Origin: an uncultured Muribaculaceae bacterium
GTDB lineage: Bacteria > Bacteroidota > Bacteroidia > Bacteroidales > Muribaculaceae
Reading direction: 5' to 3'
Assembly: GCA_910584055.1 (NCBI GenBank)
Contig: CAJTZS010000026.1
Location: 1-56,383 of the forward strand
DNA: 56,383 bases
Below the pieces are notes generated by a model. The model was not told the origin of the DNA. It was given only the letters and a program-made list of their open reading frames with translations, and did no database searches. This document shows positions 1-10,722 of the stretch, one piece after another (position 1 is the stretch's first letter; the number at the start of each line of letters is the position of its first letter). The position numbers were made by a program, and so were the translations under genes.

Positions 1-273
1 TCATCGCGCGTACGTGCGTGAATATAACAACTTAAGAATTTCTAATGTCTATTATGTTAGAGCCTATCGGGTTGATGGATTTTTTCAATCGGATTTTGTC
101 CTTGCTTCTGCCGCCGTTGCAAGCAACAACGGCTTCCCATCCGGCTATGGGCTTAGACACAATATTTGATTTAAACAGACAGAAAAACGGGAATTTGAGA
201 ATTATAAAGTTCATTTTCTTCTCCTTTCAAAAAAATTTCGTAACTTAGAAGCTATAAAAAGAATTAACGACAG
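1..273. other. Left-edge non-coding stretch
   Basis: No gene is recognised here. Short open frames exist on both strands but show no domain, leader or coding character. A small stem with arms GCCGTTG and CAACGGC lies at 113-133; no T-tract follows it, so it is not called a terminator. The last 60 bases are AT-rich and would hold the helicase promoter, but no good TAnnTTTG box is visible; TAACTTAG at 241-248 is one mismatch away. Confidence 0.4.
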
Positions 274-2565
274 ATGAATTATTTGGAAGAAGATGATCTC
301 GGCTACGGTGTTGCCGCCGAACCCGAGACCGTGATGCAGATCAACCGGGAACTTGAACTCGCCCGCCGTATCGTAGAAGAGACAGGTGCCAACCTTTTCC
401 TCACAGGAAAAGCGGGTACAGGTAAAACAACATTCCTGCGCCGTTTGCGCGAGTTCTCCCACAAGCGTATGGTCGTGCTTGCCCCTACCGGCGTAGCCGC
501 GATCAACGCAGGAGGCATGACCATGCATTCTTTCTTCCAGCTCCCCTTCTCCCCCTTCATCCCGGGGCGCGGCTTCCTTGGAGAAGAAAAACGCTTCTAC
601 CGCATGAGCAAAGACAAACGGCGACTGATAGCCAGTCTCGACCTTATCGTAATCGATGAAATATCCATGGTCAGGCCGGACACCCTTGACGGCATCGACC
701 GCCTACTGAGACGCATGAGAGGCATTGACCGCCCGTTCGGCGGCATACAGCTCCTGCTCATCGGCGATCTCCGCCAGCTCGCCCCCGTGGTGCGCCCCGA
801 TGAATGGGAAATGCTCCGCGACTTCTATTCATCGCCTTATTTCTTTGAAAGCCATAGCCTTCGCGAAGCCGGTTTCATGACAATCGAACTTAAGACCATC
901 TATAGGCAACAGGATCCTGAATTCATCTCTTTGTTAAATTCCATCCGCGACGGAAATGCTGACCGCGAGGTGCTGAACCGCCTTAACCTTATGTGCCGGC
1001 CTGCAGAACAGGAAGAGGATGACCTAACAATCCGTTTGACCACACACAACCGTATCGCTGACGACACCAACGCCCGGCATCTCGCAATGCTGACTGGAGA
1101 TGCCACGGTATTTGAAGCGAATATCAAAGGGAAATTCCCCGAATCATCCTATCCGGCCGACAAATTTCTTACACTCAAAGTCGGAGCAAGGGTAATGTTC
1201 ATCAAAAACGATTCCGGCAATGAACGCAAATATTACAACGGTCTTATCGGCACCGTCACCGGCATAAGCGAAAATACTGTGTATGTGCTTCCTGACGATG
1301 ATGATTCCGATGCAATCGAAGTCGGCTACGCAGAATGGGAAAATACAAGCTTCCGGGTAGATGACGATACAAAGGAGATAACCCAGCAGATCGACGGAGT
1401 CTTCGCCCAGATTCCGTTACGTCTCGCATGGGCGATAACAATCCACAAAAGCCAGGGACTTACATTCGACCGTGCCGTAATAGATGCGGAACAGTCTTTT
1501 GCTCCCGGACAACTATACGTGGCACTGAGCAGATGCCGTTCGCTCGAAGGGATGCGGCTGGAAACACGCCTCTCCCCTCATGCCGTCATAATTGACAACG
1601 ATGTAAATTCGTTCATCGACAATTCCCGCAAATCAGCACCGGATGAAACACGCCTCAATCAATTACGCGACGAGTATTTCCGCAGTCTGCTTGCCGAACT
1701 CTTCGATTTCAATGCATTAGGAATAAAACTGCGCGACTTCGCACGTGTCGTGACGGAATATGTGGCACCTATTTATCCCAGGCTATTCGATTCATACCGG
1801 GCTGCGACACGGGAGTTTTCAGAAAGGATAGAAAACGTCGGCAATAAATTCATCTCCCTGTATGCCTCAGGACGCATAGATGCCGATGCAGCTTCCACCA
1901 ACAGCGCCTTCCTTGGAAAAATAAGCAACGGCTGCCTCTATTTTCTCGAACAACTTGCCCCCATATGCAAGGTGCTCAACGAAACTCCTATGGAACTGGA
2001 CAATTCAGCGTATCAGCAGCGACTTCTCACAGCTGCCGATCTTTTATGGTTTGAGATGAATCTTAAGAAAACCATACTCAAAGGTCTTACCCAGGAAGAT
2101 TTCAGCCCTACCGTATATATGAAATATAAAGCGCACGCGGTGCTTGAAGACATGGATGCATCCTCCACTTCGGCCAAATCGCCGAAGAAAAGAGTGCCAA
2201 GGAATAAAAAAGATTCCGAATCCCCGGAGGTAAGGAAACCCAAGGAAAAGAAGGAGAAAAAGCCCAAGGGGTATTCTCAGCGCGTGACGCTGCAGATGTT
2301 TCGTGACGGAAAATCCATTGAGGAGATATCCGCTGCCCGTGACCTCGCCCCCGGCACGATAGCCGGGCATCTTGGAGAGATGGTTCGCCTCGGTGAGATT
2401 AAACTTGAAGAAGTGCTTCCTCAAGACATGATGGCCATAATCGAAAATGCAGTTTCACAACTACGCAACGAAGGAAAAGAGGGAAGCTATGGCATTCTCC
2501 GTGAACGCCTCTCCGACTCCCTCCCATCCTATTATATCTCCCTTTACACCCATTCTCAAAACTGA
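274..2565 (+). CDS. PIF1/RecD-like ATP-dependent DNA helicase with C-terminal helix-turn-helix
   Basis: This is a cytoplasmic superfamily 1 helicase of 763 residues that should unwind DNA using ATP. The Walker A motif GKAGTGKT lies at residues 45-52, Walker B LIVIDE at 124-129, and GDLRQLAPV follows near 164. The late helicase motifs HKSQGLTFDRA and YVALSRCRSLEG are present near 390-430, as in PIF1-type enzymes. A Lys/Pro-rich charged linker near 635-670 leads to a C-terminal helix-turn-helix segment (IEEISAARDLAPGTIAGHL) like the winged-helix tails of some RecQ-type helicases. The ATG at 274 is the only good start before the nucleotide-binding core. The gene stands alone and converges on the first PUL arm. 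The helicase assignment is firm; the exact cellular role is not deducible. Confidence 0.9.
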   Translation: MNYLEEDDLGYGVAAEPETVMQINRELELARRIVEETGANLFLTGKAGTGKTTFLRRLREFSHKRMVVLAPTGVAAINAGGMTMHSFFQLPFSPFIPGRGFLGEEKRFYRMSKDKRRLIASLDLIVIDEISMVRPDTLDGIDRLLRRMRGIDRPFGGIQLLLIGDLRQLAPVVRPDEWEMLRDFYSSPYFFESHSLREAGFMTIELKTIYRQQDPEFISLLNSIRDGNADREVLNRLNLMCRPAEQEEDDLTIRLTTHNRIADDTNARHLAMLTGDATVFEANIKGKFPESSYPADKFLTLKVGARVMFIKNDSGNERKYYNGLIGTVTGISENTVYVLPDDDDSDAIEVGYAEWENTSFRVDDDTKEITQQIDGVFAQIPLRLAWAITIHKSQGLTFDRAVIDAEQSFAPGQLYVALSRCRSLEGMRLETRLSPHAVIIDNDVNSFIDNSRKSAPDETRLNQLRDEYFRSLLAELFDFNALGIKLRDFARVVTEYVAPIYPRLFDSYRAATREFSERIENVGNKFISLYASGRIDADAASTNSAFLGKISNGCLYFLEQLAPICKVLNETPMELDNSAYQQRLLTAADLLWFEMNLKKTILKGLTQEDFSPTVYMKYKAHAVLEDMDASSTSAKSPKKRVPRNKKDSESPEVRKPKEKKEKKPKGYSQRVTLQMFRDGKSIEEISAARDLAPGTIAGHLGEMVRLGEIKLEEVLPQDMMAIIENAVSQLRNEGKEGSYGILRERLSDSLPSYYISLYTHSQN

Positions 2566-2614
2566 CACCGATAATATAGCCACAAACCGGAGTAGCTGTT
2601 GCCGAATAATACAA

Positions 2615-2654
2615 TCATCCGCCGGCAGGTCATAAAAAACTTTCCGGCGGATGA
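2615..2654. terminator. Shared terminator-like hairpin between convergent genes
   Basis: Arms TCATCCGCCGG and CCGGCGGATGA pair perfectly over 11 bp around an AT-rich loop. It lies between the helicase stop (2565) and the lipoprotein stop (2692) and could serve both transcripts. The minus-strand exit (ATTGTATTATT) is the more T-rich side. Confidence 0.55.
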
Positions 2655-2691
2655 CAATATTTCTCTGCGCCTATTATCAGGCTGTCCGTTT

Positions 2692-4224
2692 TCAATTACC
2701 CGGTTTAAACACCTTTATCTTGTTGATGAAGAAGCGGAAATAACCTTTATTGGTGAAGTTGGGCAAACATTGGTCATCGGCGGGACGTATAGTCACTGTA
2801 GTATTCTTGTCAAGGGCTACTCCCTTGAGTTCAATCTCAACAGGATACCATTTCAGGGAAGCCCCGGGAGCAAGGTCAAGCGTGGGAACTGGGAACTGGG
2901 TTTCCACTCCACCCTTGTTAACGACAACAATAACCTGCACCGGGTCGTATGCTTTACCGTCTGCCGGGGTCTTGTCGCGCCAGGGACACCATTCGAAGGA
3001 TACCTTCACCCCTTCCGTGCCATCGCCGAGATCCGGCATCTTGGGTGTAGTGATTGATCCCTGCTTGTCTGTGGCACCTAAGCGGAGATACATTTTCTGG
3101 AATGTTGAACTACCCTTTACCGTCCAACCTTTCTCTTTCACTATATCCGCTGTGCTGACACCATCTTTCTTGGGAGTGGTGAGATTCGGGAGATAGCAGT
3201 TGATGTTATCGCAAGCGATGCAGTCGAGTTCCTTCTCCTCGTTTGCGCCCGAGCCTTTCCAATCGGCAAATGCCGCCCACCAATTGTCGAAATCAGTCAT
3301 GCAATAAATGATCTCGTTGAGTCCGAGATCCTCCACGGAAGTCGCTATTACGTTTACAACCGGAGAAGCCGTGCCTGAATATACACCTGTTATTGTAAGG
3401 ATATGACCGGCATATTTGCCCATATTGCAATCAACTGCGTTGTCAACCACAGAGATGCCCGTCTTTTTGCCGGAAATCACAAGTTTTGTGCCGTCGTAGA
3501 TACCGGTAGCTTTGACAAGTGTTCTTTTGGTAGCCTTATAGCTGTCGATATTTTCAGTGATATCCACGGCAGTTACATCAGGAACAGTCCCGCCCTTGAC
3601 ATCTGTCAATTGATCACACTTCACTTCTGTAAGTCCGGCGGAATTCACCATCTTGGTTCCAAGCATGTCTATCACCTGACCGGCACGGGCCTGAGCCGCA
3701 TCTCCTGTCACATATACGAAATCTTTTCCATCCGTACCGACAAAACCTTTTCCTGTCTGAGCCAATACAGGAAGATTCTTGAACTGCAACGCACTCTCTT
3801 CTTCCATGGCATCGACATCGGCAATTGAAGAAGGTTGAATGTCACGGAACTTATCGCCCTCCTGACGCACTGTCAGGGCAAAAATACTCCCTTTCCTCTC
3901 ACCCATGAAATTAAGGGTATATTTACGGGGAAGATCCGCCACACCGTCACGTTCATTATTGGAAACAGTGACGGTCACATCGGTTGTGCCGGCAAAGCCG
4001 CTGGAAGGGGTAACCGAAATCCAATCCGGAGTGTCCACATGCCAGTCGCCGTCGGAAGCTATTGAAATTATTGCGGGCACAGCTTCGGTCACGGGAAATT
4101 CGAGATTATCGGTTGTTCCGAGCACCGCTGTCGCCGCTCCCCCTTCGTCATCACTGCAGGAGGTGAGCCATCCCCCGAATGCCCAGGCGAGGGCTATGAG
4201 TAATATATTTATTCTATTTTTCAT
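2692..4224 (-). CDS. SusE/F-position surface lipoprotein with BACON domain (left PUL arm)
   Basis: A 510-residue lipoprotein whose leader ends in the lipobox LTSC, so it should be lipid-anchored and probably surface-exposed. Residues about 40-125 look like a BACON domain (SDGDWHVDTPDWISVTPSSG and a closing TVRQEGDKF). A middle beta-rich segment (about 130-305) and a C-terminal module (about 305-510) follow; the latter carries LPNLTTPK, VSFEWCPW and YFRFFINKIKVF. The gene is last in the minus-strand operon, 20 bp after susD, the usual place for a glycan-binding SusE/SusF analogue. The full-length relative at 21156-22736 has the same layout. Glycan binding is inferred from position and domain type; the ligand is unknown. 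Confidence 0.8.
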   Translation of the reverse strand: MKNRINILLIALAWAFGGWLTSCSDDEGGAATAVLGTTDNLEFPVTEAVPAIISIASDGDWHVDTPDWISVTPSSGFAGTTDVTVTVSNNERDGVADLPRKYTLNFMGERKGSIFALTVRQEGDKFRDIQPSSIADVDAMEEESALQFKNLPVLAQTGKGFVGTDGKDFVYVTGDAAQARAGQVIDMLGTKMVNSAGLTEVKCDQLTDVKGGTVPDVTAVDITENIDSYKATKRTLVKATGIYDGTKLVISGKKTGISVVDNAVDCNMGKYAGHILTITGVYSGTASPVVNVIATSVEDLGLNEIIYCMTDFDNWWAAFADWKGSGANEEKELDCIACDNINCYLPNLTTPKKDGVSTADIVKEKGWTVKGSSTFQKMYLRLGATDKQGSITTPKMPDLGDGTEGVKVSFEWCPWRDKTPADGKAYDPVQVIVVVNKGGVETQFPVPTLDLAPGASLKWYPVEIELKGVALDKNTTVTIRPADDQCLPNFTNKGYFRFFINKIKVFKPGN

Positions 4225-4244
4225 ATGTGATTATATCTTATAAA

Positions 4245-6059
4245 TTATTTCCAGTTGGGATTCTGCTGGAGATTCGGATTGAGATTCAAATCGTTGGTCG
4301 GTATAGGATACAGATAATCGCGCGACTCATCGAAGCCCATGATTTCATTATTATATTTGTGATTGCATGTGTAACCCTGTGTAGTCTCGGAAAGGAAGAT
4401 ATCCTTACCGATCTCAAAAGCGGTGGCACCTGCCACATTGGGCTTGCCTGTTCCGTTTGCATAGAAAACTACATCCGGTTTACCATCTCCGCTCATGTCG
4501 AGCTGGCATGGCCCTGCCACATACATTCCGAGGATCGGTTGATCAAGGCATTTACCGTTTTTCCAACGCATCAGGTCAAAATATCTGAAACGTTCCTGGA
4601 AAAGTTCGATCGCACGTTCACGACGAATCTCAAGAATAACACCTTTGTTGGATCCGGTCACATTGAAGTAGCCGCCGTCACCGCCGTCAAGATAGGGATC
4701 AGGATTGGCATTTGCCGATGCCATGTTGATATTCGCTGTCATGCCCACACGATCCCGGATCACACCGACAGTCTTATCAAGGTCGGTCTGCGAAAGCGTG
4801 CCAAGTTCAGCCTTTGCCTCGGCAAGGTTCAGGAGAACTTCGCTGTAACGGAAAATCGGCATGTCGTTCGTGGTTCTTCCGGCAAGGTCCTCGTTGTTGC
4901 CGTTGACTGTAGAAGCCGTCACATATTTTATGGGCTGGTAACCTGTAGAAGAGACTTCCATGTCGGGGGCAAGGACTGCATTTCCGTTTATACGCTTATA
5001 GTTCAAACCGCGTATAGTCTGTGTCAGACGCGGGTCGCGGTTCTGTATCTCATCCTTGAACTCCATTGTCTGCCAACCCGGCTTATCGGTGAAGCGGCTA
5101 CCGTCTTTCATAAGGTAAGAGCAAATAAACTTACGGGTTGCAGAAGGATTGTTCTTCACCTTGCTTATCGCATAGTCGTTGACATTGTTGAAAAGGTTTG
5201 ACGACACGGAATAACCGGCGGCGAGGATGAACTCATCCTTCACGGCCGAGGCGCTGGCCTGCGTGAAGAGGTCGCGGTAGTTTGTCTCAGGATTTGCACC
5301 CTTATAGACCTTATACTTGCCATACTGACCGCTCATCAACTTTTCGCTGGCGTCCACACATTGACTGAGATAATATTCCCAATCTTTTGCATCCTCACCG
5401 AGATTGATGCCGTGATATTTACGGAACGTTCCCTCGAAAAGGCAGAACCGGGATTTGAGAGCAAGAGCCGCTCCCTTTGTAACGCGATATACGTTGCTTT
5501 CCTGAGCATTGTCCGGAAGGCCCGCAATAGCGTCATCGATATCCTCGATCATATGTGTCAATATAACCTCACGCGAAATCCAGGGACCATATAGGAGAGG
5601 GTCATCGGAAAATAGCTGATGATCTATCCATGGCACATCACCGAAACGTTTCACTTTTTCAAAATAGAAAGCCGCGCGGAAGAATTTTGCAAGGGCTATA
5701 TATTTGGTTTTGGCATCCTCATCCGTGCAATTCTTGGGAGCATATTCAAGTAACGTGTTGACTTTACGGAGAGCTGACCATGTCCAGTTGCCTCCCGATG
5801 CGGGTGTGGTGCGGTAGGATCCGCCTTTAAGCTCGTTGCTCATTGCGCGACGGATATAATGGTCATCCTGCGCGTCATAAGGTTTATAGTCGAGAATGCT
5901 ACTATAGAAGCTGTTGGAGAAAGCTTCCAGATCTGATTCTGTCTTGAAATAGTTTTCGATATCCAGCGTGTCTTTAGGGGTCACGTCAAGATTGTCATCG
6001 CATGCAGTGAAACCGAGACCGAAAAGACCTATGCTTGCTATCAATATATATTTTTTCAT
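4245..6059 (-). CDS. susD-like: SusD/RagB-family nutrient-binding lipoprotein (left PUL arm)
   Basis: A 604-residue SusD homologue. The leader ends FTACDDNLDVTP, a typical SusD lipobox and start of the mature protein, and the C-terminus has the family ending YLYPIPTNDLNLNPNLQQNP. The motif GVILEIRRERAIELFQE near residue 465 is the usual SusD RagB signature. SusD proteins form a lid over the SusC channel at the cell surface and bind the glycan for import. The gene starts 18 bp after susC and ends 20 bp before the BACON lipoprotein, so the three are almost certainly co-transcribed. It is clearly paralogous to 19353-21146, with many long shared stretches. Confidence 0.93.
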   Translation of the reverse strand: MKKYILIASIGLFGLGFTACDDNLDVTPKDTLDIENYFKTESDLEAFSNSFYSSILDYKPYDAQDDHYIRRAMSNELKGGSYRTTPASGGNWTWSALRKVNTLLEYAPKNCTDEDAKTKYIALAKFFRAAFYFEKVKRFGDVPWIDHQLFSDDPLLYGPWISREVILTHMIEDIDDAIAGLPDNAQESNVYRVTKGAALALKSRFCLFEGTFRKYHGINLGEDAKDWEYYLSQCVDASEKLMSGQYGKYKVYKGANPETNYRDLFTQASASAVKDEFILAAGYSVSSNLFNNVNDYAISKVKNNPSATRKFICSYLMKDGSRFTDKPGWQTMEFKDEIQNRDPRLTQTIRGLNYKRINGNAVLAPDMEVSSTGYQPIKYVTASTVNGNNEDLAGRTTNDMPIFRYSEVLLNLAEAKAELGTLSQTDLDKTVGVIRDRVGMTANINMASANANPDPYLDGGDGGYFNVTGSNKGVILEIRRERAIELFQERFRYFDLMRWKNGKCLDQPILGMYVAGPCQLDMSGDGKPDVVFYANGTGKPNVAGATAFEIGKDIFLSETTQGYTCNHKYNNEIMGFDESRDYLYPIPTNDLNLNPNLQQNPNWK

Positions 6060-6077
6060 TTTGATATCTATTAATTG

Positions 6078-9000
6078 TTAGAATTGGAGATCGATACCGA
6101 AGGTAAAGGTCTTCGGCCATGGATACGGCATCATGTTAGCATGATTGTTGCGGCTTGATTTCCCCTCGTCAACCGTAAAGGCGCCTTCCGGATCAAGATA
6201 CTTGGTATATTTCTTCATCGGAGACCAGTAAGCGAGGTTTTCAGCCGTGAAATAGAGACGGAGTTTCTCGACACCTGCCACCCTTGTCCATTTTTTCGGG
6301 AATGTATAACCCACTGTCAGGTTTTTGAAACGCAGGTAACGGCGGTTAAGCAGATAGCGGTCGTTGACATACTGCAGGTAGCTTGTGGAGGCAGCTTTGC
6401 CGCGGGCGCGTGGGAAGTATGCGTCCGGATTGTCTTCCGTCCAATATTGATCTTTGAAATCTGCCGACAGGAACGAGCAGCGAAGGAATGAGCTGTATGG
6501 ACCCCAGAAAGCGGCTGCGTCAGCTACCGGATACCAATAATGGTTGCCTGTCCCTTGGAAGAATACGCTGAAATCAACACCGGAATAGTTGAATCCTGCG
6601 CGGATACCATATTGCAGACGGGGAAGAGTGTTGCCGAGCTTCACGCGGTCACCCGGATTATCCACGCAGTTTGTAGGTATGAGATTCCCCTCTGAATCCT
6701 TGAGATCCTCACGTCCGATAGTAATCTTGCCGTCACCATCTATATCGAGGAATTTAAGGTCACCTGCCTGCCAGCCGCCGCGCACGGCCTTGTTGACATA
6801 TGCCAAGTCAACTTCTTTCGCATATTGAGAGGCTTCCTCGTCACTCTGGAAAAGACCTCCCGTGCGGAATCCCCAGATTTCACCGATTTCCATCCCCTCG
6901 TAATAATCTTTGGCGAAAGTCTTGGTCGGGTTCTCGTATTTTGTAATTTTGCTTTGATACTGAGAAAGGTTAAACCCTACATTATATGTGAATGGACGGT
7001 CGAACAGCGAAAAGGAGTCATTCCATTCAAGAGACACCTCGTAACCCTTCGTGCGAAGGTCGGCGGCATTCATATTAGGCTCGTCGGCACCATAGATCGA
7101 CGGAAGGGCCGAACCGAGTGTGATCATATCTTTGGTGTCGCGGATATATAGGTCGGCTACGATATTAAGGCGGTTATTGAAGAAACCGAGGTCAAAGCCG
7201 AGGTCCCATTGATTGGATTTCTCCCATGTGAAATCACCTGAGATCGGTTTGCCGGCTTTTGAGGTGATTGCCTTTGTCGTTCCATCAAATGTCCAGTTTA
7301 TAGACTCCGTGTCAATCTTGCGTAGGAACGTGTAATAATCGGAGACATTCTGATTTCCGAGACTACCGTAAGAGAAACGGATCTTACCGTTGCTCCACCA
7401 TGGATTCAGGCTCTCGAAAAATTTCTCCTCGCTGAAGCGCCATCCTGCGGAACCGGAGGGGAAGAAACCCCAGCGGTGACCTTTCGCGAAACGTGAAGTA
7501 CCGTCGTAACGGCCAGAGATTTCCACAAGGTATTTACCCATATAATCATAATTGATACGACCGAAATACCCCTGCAGGAAATAGTCGTTCTGACCGCCGT
7601 AGATGGCGACCACATCTGTTGACATATCTGTTACGAGGGAAGCATCGCTAAGATCTGGAATACCTATATTCTGCACCTTTGAACCAACGCGTTTGTAATT
7701 GCGGTTTTCGTAATTGTAACCGAGCACCACAGTGAGGTTATGTGCATCCTTGAAGGTATCTTTATAAGTTGCAAAAGCATTGGCGGAATAATAGTTATAG
7801 ACAGTCTGTTGTTCGAGCAGGTCGTCCGCACCCGCACCCGACGAATAATATTTCATCTCTTCACCCGGACGCATACGGAATGGAATCTTGTTGGAGCGGC
7901 TCATGCTTCTGTTGTTGGCGAAACGGTAGGTGAAGTCTGCCGTGAATGTCAACTGCTTTATGGGCGTTATGTTCAGACGGCTTGTCGATGTCACGGAGTT
8001 GCGCCTGGTTGAACCGGGATGACTCCCTTCCATCATCATGATATGGCGCGCGTTGCCGGGTTTGTAGCCATACACGGTGTTGTCACCGATATAGGAGCCG
8101 TCGGGATTCTTCAGCGGGAAGAGAGCGAGCGCACTCTCTGCAAGATAGTTGAGGGTGTTCTCGACGCTACCGTCACCATTATATGTGTAATTGTTTCCGA
8201 AATATGAAACGTTCTCCTCGAAGTCAGCCCATTTGTTTATCTTGAAATTTACGCGGCTGCGCAGAGTGTACTGGTTATAGTTGTCGGGATTGTACTTGGC
8301 AAGTCCGTCAGTGTGCTTGTAACCTCCGGATACGAAATACTTCATATTCTTTGAACCGCCGGAGAGGGAAACGTTATGCTGTGTTGAGAAACGGCGTTTG
8401 TTATAAAGCTCGTTATACCAGTCGGTATTGGCATAATACTTCCACTGTCCATCCTTCTCCACTACCCATGGGCGATCCGGATGTTCGGTCTTGTCGTTGA
8501 CACGGGCAAGAAGCTGGAACCAGTCGTTGTCATCATAGCTTGATATCAATGGTGTTCCGTTCTGACCACGTTGGAATTCATCGTAAATCCGGAGCTGACG
8601 GTAGCCGGAGGTTTCGTAATCGGTGGAAGTTGTAGACTCATCCCAACCGAAGCGGCCGTTGTAACGGACTGTGGCTTTACCGTCTTTCTCGGTGCCCTGT
8701 TTGGTTGTGATCAGGATCACGCCGAAAGCGGCGCGTGCGCCATACACTGCAGCCGCCGAGGCATCCTTGATGACAGAGATGGAAGCCACATCATTGGGAT
8801 CGATCTGATTGATGTCGCCGATAGCACCGTCGATCATGATAAGCGGGCTCGCACTGTTGATTGAAGTTGTGCCTCGGATATTGAGCGATGCGCCCTGACC
8901 AGGCTTTCCAGAGCTGGTGGTAACATTCAGACCGGCCACCGCACCCTGGAGCATGGAAGAGACATTGCTCACTGGTCTGCCTTCGAGACTTTTCCCCTCT

Positions 9001-9380
9001 ATAGCAGCCACGGCACCGGTGAGATTCACCTTTTTCTGAGTGCCATAACCGATTACAACCGTCTCTTCAAGAGTCTGTGAGTCCTCCTTCATCTTGATGT
9101 TGACAACCGTCTGACCCGGAGCGACCTTCACGGTCTGGGACTGGTAGCCGATAAGGGCTATCTTCAGCTGTGCCGGACCTTCGGGCACCTGAAGGGAGAA
9201 ATGACCGTCGATATCGGCCATGCATCCTGTACGGGAATTGACCAGCATGACGCTGGCACCGACAAGGGGCTCGCCCGAGTCATCGGTTATAGTACCCGTC
9301 ACTTGTCTTGTCGCCGCCAACGCGGGTATGCCCGCGAGCAATGCAACAAGAATCAGAATTAGTCTGCTGACTTGTTTCAT
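6078..9380 (-). CDS. susC-like: SusC/RagA-family TonB-dependent outer-membrane transporter (left PUL arm)
   Basis: An 1100-residue SusC-type transporter. It has a Sec signal peptide (residues about 1-22), a carboxypeptidase-regulatory-like beta domain (about 25-105), a TonB-box-like stretch ending EETVVIGYG, a plug domain (about 115-235, with LNIRGTTSINSASPLIMIDG) and a large beta-barrel that ends in an aromatic residue (FTFGIDLQF). It imports oligosaccharides with the downstream SusD using TonB energy. It lies 40 bp after the broken phosphoesterase gene. The paralogue at 16048-19332 is nearly identical over the first 130 residues, and parts of that stretch match in DNA too, then diverges in barrel loops, as expected for partners with different ligands. 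Confidence 0.95.
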   Translation of the reverse strand: MKQVSRLILILVALLAGIPALAATRQVTGTITDDSGEPLVGASVMLVNSRTGCMADIDGHFSLQVPEGPAQLKIALIGYQSQTVKVAPGQTVVNIKMKEDSQTLEETVVIGYGTQKKVNLTGAVAAIEGKSLEGRPVSNVSSMLQGAVAGLNVTTSSGKPGQGASLNIRGTTSINSASPLIMIDGAIGDINQIDPNDVASISVIKDASAAAVYGARAAFGVILITTKQGTEKDGKATVRYNGRFGWDESTTSTDYETSGYRQLRIYDEFQRGQNGTPLISSYDDNDWFQLLARVNDKTEHPDRPWVVEKDGQWKYYANTDWYNELYNKRRFSTQHNVSLSGGSKNMKYFVSGGYKHTDGLAKYNPDNYNQYTLRSRVNFKINKWADFEENVSYFGNNYTYNGDGSVENTLNYLAESALALFPLKNPDGSYIGDNTVYGYKPGNARHIMMMEGSHPGSTRRNSVTSTSRLNITPIKQLTFTADFTYRFANNRSMSRSNKIPFRMRPGEEMKYYSSGAGADDLLEQQTVYNYYSANAFATYKDTFKDAHNLTVVLGYNYENRNYKRVGSKVQNIGIPDLSDASLVTDMSTDVVAIYGGQNDYFLQGYFGRINYDYMGKYLVEISGRYDGTSRFAKGHRWGFFPSGSAGWRFSEEKFFESLNPWWSNGKIRFSYGSLGNQNVSDYYTFLRKIDTESINWTFDGTTKAITSKAGKPISGDFTWEKSNQWDLGFDLGFFNNRLNIVADLYIRDTKDMITLGSALPSIYGADEPNMNAADLRTKGYEVSLEWNDSFSLFDRPFTYNVGFNLSQYQSKITKYENPTKTFAKDYYEGMEIGEIWGFRTGGLFQSDEEASQYAKEVDLAYVNKAVRGGWQAGDLKFLDIDGDGKITIGREDLKDSEGNLIPTNCVDNPGDRVKLGNTLPRLQYGIRAGFNYSGVDFSVFFQGTGNHYWYPVADAAAFWGPYSSFLRCSFLSADFKDQYWTEDNPDAYFPRARGKAASTSYLQYVNDRYLLNRRYLRFKNLTVGYTFPKKWTRVAGVEKLRLYFTAENLAYWSPMKKYTKYLDPEGAFTVDEGKSSRNNHANMMPYPWPKTFTFGIDLQF

Positions 9381-9420
9381 AAGTAAGGTATTAGTTGTGA
9401 AAAAATAGTTGATTAGTCAA

Positions 9421-10722
9421 TTAGTTTAGTCTGTAGGCATCTGTGGAGAACGATTTAGGACGTTCCATCGTCTCCTTGTATACATTACCGAATTTATCGG
9501 TCACTGTAATCTCAAGATCGGTGTCGGCATCGGGACATTGCACCTGGAAGAAATGGAAGCGCTGCGATGTTCCTGTTCCAGGAATCGAAGTCAGGGCATC
9601 CCTATCCCAATAGGGGATTGTGAGAGCGGCGATGGAAAGCGGATCATATGCCACGATCTGTGTTGCGGCCAATGTCTCGCCCTTTGCAGTCTTAACCTCT
9701 ATTTTGCAATCTGAGTTCCAGTTCCATACGTTTATAAGCACTTGGTTCTTCCGGGTGCCCGAAGCATAAGGTGTCACATACCGTTTTGTAAATTCATTTA
9801 TAACTTTTGTGTCTTTCAGGTTTTTCCACTGCACGTTGCTGAAATCAACGTTATTGAGGTCATAGGCCCTGAACTGTATATTCTCGTCCATTCCTGTGCC
9901 CTTGTAGCTCCATTTCACGTTTTTACCTATGAAGTCGAAAACGGCATATCCATAGGGTGTGCCGTCGCAGCATACTCCTACACCGGGTGTGTAATATCCT
10001 GAATACCACCAGTCGCCGCAGACGGCCGGAATGTTGTGTTCATATACAGGATGACTGTAGTTCTTCGCCGGAACGTCGGTGGGAAGCACCGTGTGCTGCA
10101 GATGCAGGTGACCGTTGACGAAATGCACCTCATATCCGGAGCAGGTTGCTATAAGTTCATCTGCATTCATATACGGATTGGACGATGTTTTCCCCCTCAG
10201 GGAATATGCGTTGGCGGAAGACGAGCTATATGAGAACTGTGATCCGTGAGTCATCACATAGACAGGCGTTGACTTGTCTACATAGCTGAGATCCTTTGCA
10301 AGCCATGCGAGCTGCGGGCCATATACACTCTGTTTGTATGGACGGTCCGCCACCCCATCGTATAGCTGGCAGTCGATGTTGTCGAGCACCACGAAATGTA
10401 TCTGACCGATATTGAAGGAATACCATGCCGGGGCTACGTGGGTAAGCATCGGGTTGGTCGCAGCCTTGTTGCTCGCCACTGCTTTCGGATCATGGTCATG
10501 GTTGCCTATCACCTGATATATTGCCATGTCCTTGATGTTCTCATTGATAGTCCTAACATAGTTGGGAAGTTCATAACCGTTTTTCCAATACTGATCCCAG
10601 GTCATGTCTCCCAAGGTTATGCCATAGATTTTCTCCGAAGCATGACTGCCTTTGTATGCAGTCACATCCGCGCAGAATTTCTTATACTGCACGATATCCT
10701 GACTTCTGTTTGCAAGATGCAT
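9421..10722 (-). pseudogene. Metallophosphoesterase, C-terminal part after a frameshift
   Basis: This open frame holds most of the calcineurin-like catalytic core and the C-terminal domain of a secreted phosphoesterase. It has LGDMTWD, IGNHDHDP and VNGHLHLQH, three of the metal-binding motifs, and the closing TETMERP-like segment seen in the intact copy at 14019-16013. It begins exactly at the Met of the first motif (GDMH), whose Gly and Asp codons lie in the other frame. Compared with the intact copy a single base is missing in the G run at 10725-10727, so this half has no leader of its own. It is probably not made as a functional enzyme unless the shift is a sequencing error. Confidence 0.8.

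Noticed and set aside
45..248. Possible small genes at the left edge on either strand
   Set aside because: Neither frame has a recognisable leader, domain or start context, and the frames overlap each other.
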